Source: Enterobacter asburiae (lineage in GTDB: Bacteria > Pseudomonadota > Gammaproteobacteria > Enterobacterales > Enterobacteriaceae). Taken from it: a stretch of 64,000 bases of DNA. Both the position numbers and the translations under genes were made by a program. This document shows, in pieces, positions 58,739 through 64,000 of this stretch; position 1 is the stretch's first letter, and the number at the start of each line of letters is the position of its first letter. The stretch covers positions 4,278,001 to 4,342,000 of the forward strand of contig NZ_CP102247.1 in the NCBI RefSeq assembly GCF_024599655.1, read 5' to 3'. The notes beneath the pieces are model-generated. The model was given only the letters and a program-made list of their open reading frames with translations. It was not told where the DNA came from and searched no databases.

Positions 58739-61122
58739 TACTGATTCCGCGTCGCTCGCAGCAGCGTCTCCAGCGGATACACCGCCGCAATCACCACCTC
58801 GTCCTGAACCTTCGCCGCGTTATCCAGCTCGCTCTGAATCGACGCAATCTCTTTATCATCCAGCGTGCCCTGGCGCGCCACCAGATCCGTCAGCCTCAGG
58901 CCAATCGAGGCCAGCTTATCCACCTCCTGAATCACCGGCTTCATGGCCTTCAGCTGATAGCTGTTTTCGCTTAGCGCCAGCGCGTCGCTGGTGTTGCTCT
59001 GCCAGCGGTTAAAGACGTGGCGCAGCGCGTCGGCGCTTTCCGTGTCTTCCGCGTCGCTTACCAGGCGGTCCGCCCATTTATTCATCTGGCGCACGGTGGC
59101 GCTTTCGGCGTTCAGCGCATCCGCGAAGCGGTTGAGCGGTTCAAACTGATGGTAGTTTCCGGCCTGGAACTTCAGGTGCTGACGGGTGTAATACTGCGCG
59201 GGCTCTACCGCCTGCGCGAGGATTTGCAGCGGCAGGGTATCGGCATTGTTCGCCAGGCGCGTGAACTGCACCTGCTGCTGGGTATGCTGCTGCAGCCCGA
59301 CAGACACCGTCGACCAGCTGTCCATCGCCTGCAGGCGGGTGTACATGTTGTCGACGTCGCTGACGTCCTTCGCCGACCACAGCCGCTCCGCCACCGCAAA
59401 GGCGCGCGGCCACAGGCGGATATCCAGCACCGGCGCCACCACGTTCTCCGCCCACAGCGCGGCTTCACCGCCGAGCAGGTTGGCCTGATTCGCCACGTCC
59501 GGCACGACCGGCGGAATGCCTTTCGGCACCTCGTCCAGACGCGTGCCGCTGATTGGGTAGCGCGTGTTCCCCACCAGGAAATAGCCGGTGAGTTTGTCAT
59601 TATCGACGGAGACCACCGGTCGCGTTTCGCCCATCCAGGTGTCGACGGTAAACGTGACCTGATTGTCGTCGCGCCATTCAATATCCTGCACCGCACGGCG
59701 GGATTTTCCGGCAAAATCAATAAATCCACGCCAGCCAGCATCCCCTTTCACCAGCGTGAAGCTCCCCTCCACCGGCTTGCCCTTCAGGCGCGGCATGGTG
59801 AAGGCCCAGCTCTGGGCGCTGTCGGTGTCTGCAATCACATCCACGCCGTTCAGCCCCTGCGGGACAATTTCGTTGCGATAGTGATAGGCGGTGGACTGGG
59901 GCTGGTCGAGATAGAAGCCCGTCGAGAGAATCCCTTTGTAGCCGTTCTGCGCGACCTGCCCCAGCGCGTCCTGCCCCTGCCAGGACTGGATCAGAATGCT
60001 TTTCGGCAGGTCGGGATGGTAGATCTCGTCCCAGCCGACCATCTGCCGGCGGTGTTTCTCGAGGATCGTCTCCAGCCTGCGGTTGAAATACGCCTGCAGC
60101 GCGTGGCTGTCCGCCAGCCTGTTGTCGCGCATGAAATTCTGGATCGCGGCGTTCGCTTTCCACTGGCTGTCGTCCACCTCGTCACCGCCGATGTGCAGAT
60201 ACGGATCGGGGAAGATCGCCGCCAGTTCGCTGACCATCGCGTCGGCAAAGGCATAGGTTGCGTCTTTTGTCGGATCCAGCACCGGCTTCAGCACGCCCCA
60301 GTGGCGCTCCATAGCGTACGGCCCCGGGGCGCTCATCAGCTCCGGATAGGCCACGGCAATCGCCGAGGCGTGGCCCGGCATGTCAATTTCAGGCACCACG
60401 CGAATGCCGCGCTCGGTAGCGTAACGCACCACCTCACGCATCTGCTCCGGCGTGTAGAACAGCCCGTCGCTGGCAAGCTGCGTCAGCTTAGGGTAGCGCT
60501 TCGAGCTGAAGCGCCAGCCCTGATCGTCGGTCAGGTGCCAGTGCAGAACGTTGAGCTTCGCCGCGGCCATGCCGTCGATTTGACGTTTGATATCCGGCAG
60601 CGGGATAAAGTGGCGCGCCGAGTCCAGCAGCAGCCCACGCCACGGGAAGCGCGGCGAATCTTCAATGGTGACCCACGGCAGCGAGGTGTTTTCCGCTCCG
60701 TTCTGCATCAGCTGGAGCAGGGTTTCCATGGCGCGCAGCGCGCCGAAGCGGGTGTTGGCGGAGATATCGACGCCGTTGGCGTCCACCGTGAGCTTATAGC
60801 TTTCATCGCTGTCCGGCAGCGGCTGCGGCTTGACCTTTTTGGCGATGGCGATGCGGATGGTCGGTTTGTCTGGCTTTTCAGCCTGCGGCTGCAGCGTCCA
60901 GCCGGTTTGCAGGGCAATGCGCTGGCGCAGCCGGTTGACGGCGTCGCCGAGATCGTCGCCGCTGACGCTGACGGAGATTTTATCGTTAAGCACCAGCGCG
61001 CCCTGGGTTGTCGGGCGTTCAACCTTCGCAGGCCAGGGCATCAAAGGGAGATCGCCTGCCGGAGCGGCAAAGGCAGAGGCGCCGAGCATCAGCCCGGCGG
61101 TTAAGAGACTGTACCGTAACAT
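58738..61122 (-). CDS. GH20 beta-N-acetylhexosaminidase
   Basis: A 794-residue exported GH20 enzyme releasing terminal GlcNAc from chitobiose and chitin oligomers. Signal peptide MLRYSLLTAGLMLGASAFA; GH20b N-domain (TIRIAIAKKVKPQPLPDS); TIM barrel with FPWRGLLLDSARHF, LHWHLTDDQGW and the catalytic Asp-Glu pair in LHIGGDEVDDSQW; EAALWAENV near the barrel end. The C-terminal ~160 residues are helical. Probably periplasmic; acts after the convergent GbpA on chitin. Resembles the Chb/NahA type. Confidence 0.92.
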   Translation of the reverse strand: MLRYSLLTAGLMLGASAFAAPAGDLPLMPWPAKVERPTTQGALVLNDKISVSVSGDDLGDAVNRLRQRIALQTGWTLQPQAEKPDKPTIRIAIAKKVKPQPLPDSDESYKLTVDANGVDISANTRFGALRAMETLLQLMQNGAENTSLPWVTIEDSPRFPWRGLLLDSARHFIPLPDIKRQIDGMAAAKLNVLHWHLTDDQGWRFSSKRYPKLTQLASDGLFYTPEQMREVVRYATERGIRVVPEIDMPGHASAIAVAYPELMSAPGPYAMERHWGVLKPVLDPTKDATYAFADAMVSELAAIFPDPYLHIGGDEVDDSQWKANAAIQNFMRDNRLADSHALQAYFNRRLETILEKHRRQMVGWDEIYHPDLPKSILIQSWQGQDALGQVAQNGYKGILSTGFYLDQPQSTAYHYRNEIVPQGLNGVDVIADTDSAQSWAFTMPRLKGKPVEGSFTLVKGDAGWRGFIDFAGKSRRAVQDIEWRDDNQVTFTVDTWMGETRPVVSVDNDKLTGYFLVGNTRYPISGTRLDEVPKGIPPVVPDVANQANLLGGEAALWAENVVAPVLDIRLWPRAFAVAERLWSAKDVSDVDNMYTRLQAMDSWSTVSVGLQQHTQQQVQFTRLANNADTLPLQILAQAVEPAQYYTRQHLKFQAGNYHQFEPLNRFADALNAESATVRQMNKWADRLVSDAEDTESADALRHVFNRWQSNTSDALALSENSYQLKAMKPVIQEVDKLASIGLRLTDLVARQGTLDDKEIASIQSELDNAAKVQDEVVIAAVYPLETLLRATRNQ

Positions 61123-61245
61123 GAATGTTCCTTATCTGACGGGCCAAATAAAGGCAAAACATTCTGTTAACATGCGCTCAATTTGTCGTCAAGCGAATGC
61201 GCCGACGGAGATCACAGGTTGTTGAATTTGGGAGGAAAGCCAGCT

Positions 61246-61316
61246 GCCGGGTGGCGGCTTCGCCTTACCCGGCCTACGTTGGGATCGTAGGCCCGGTAAG
61301 CGCAGCGCCACCGGGC
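61246..61316. repeat. REP pair
   Basis: GCCGGGTGGCGGCTTCGCC through CCGGCCTAC (61246-61277), then inverted GTAGGCCCGGTAAGCGCAGC through CCACCGGGC, just downstream of mgtA and upstream of the hexosaminidase. Confidence 0.9.
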
Positions 61317-61322
61317 TTGCCG

Positions 61323-64000
<2,678 letters not shown>

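Noticed and set aside
59017..61104. A 695-codon open frame on the plus strand opposite the hexosaminidase
   Set aside because: Antisense shadow of a GC-rich gene; no domain is visible, while the minus strand has signal peptide and GH20 motifs.

Overview
The window is an enterobacterial chromosome segment, most likely from the Enterobacter cloacae complex or a close relative. The evidence is a 141-residue chromosomal-type FosA, the argI-rraB-miaE and pyrL-pyrB-pyrI-ridA blocks, an arc arginine-deiminase operon with an ArgR-like regulator as in Salmonella, REP elements, and a high-GC core interrupted by AT-rich accessory DNA. Species identity is inferred, not proven.

Layout. 1-2.2 kb holds the C-terminally cut roxA (ribosomal oxygenase), a second ClpP paralogue with an Asn in place of the triad Asp, and a small VOC protein. 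2.3-15.2 kb is a sensory and catabolic module: a FixJ-type regulator, an 1860-residue Ser/Thr-kinase-like/ATPase/GAF/PAS/histidine-kinase protein, a single-domain receiver, two XapX proteins and an isochorismatase-like hydrolase on the minus strand, facing a divergent amidohydrolase-DoxX-MFS-alpha/beta hydrolase operon across a palindrome-rich intergenic region. 15.2-19 kb is a LacI-controlled glycosidase and sugar-symporter pair. Then comes fosA, back to back with a second tryptophanyl-tRNA synthetase preceded by a Trp-Trp leader peptide and an attenuator.

20.5-36.9 kb is an accessory island. It opens with a PAAR gene and a PAAR effector ending in a colicin-E3-type rRNase, followed by its immunity gene, an orphan colicin-type HNH DNase tip with its immunity gene, and decayed cassettes. 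Next is a defence block: SOS-controlled symE with antisense symR, an HNH-methyltransferase pair, EcoRII restriction-modification, and an EVE/PUA-like zinc HNH nuclease. It ends with the right end of a P4-like satellite (delta/ogr fragment, psu remnant, cos-like site, PARIS ariA-ariB, frameshifted integrase) abutting leuX tRNA-Leu(CAA), the classical P4 attachment site.

37-64 kb is mostly core metabolism: miaE, rraB, argI, an amidase/immunity pair, the xynR-yagHGFE xylonate/xyloside cluster (in E. coli K-12 carried on CP4-6 beside argF), yjgK, the arcA-arcC-arcB-arcD-like operon with its ArgR-family regulator, pyrLBI with an intact UTP-sensitive promoter and attenuator, ridA, a chitin-active LPMO (gbpA) convergent with a GH20 hexosaminidase, and mgtA running off the right edge. 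Three copies of a large compound palindromic repeat and several REP pairs lie between genes.
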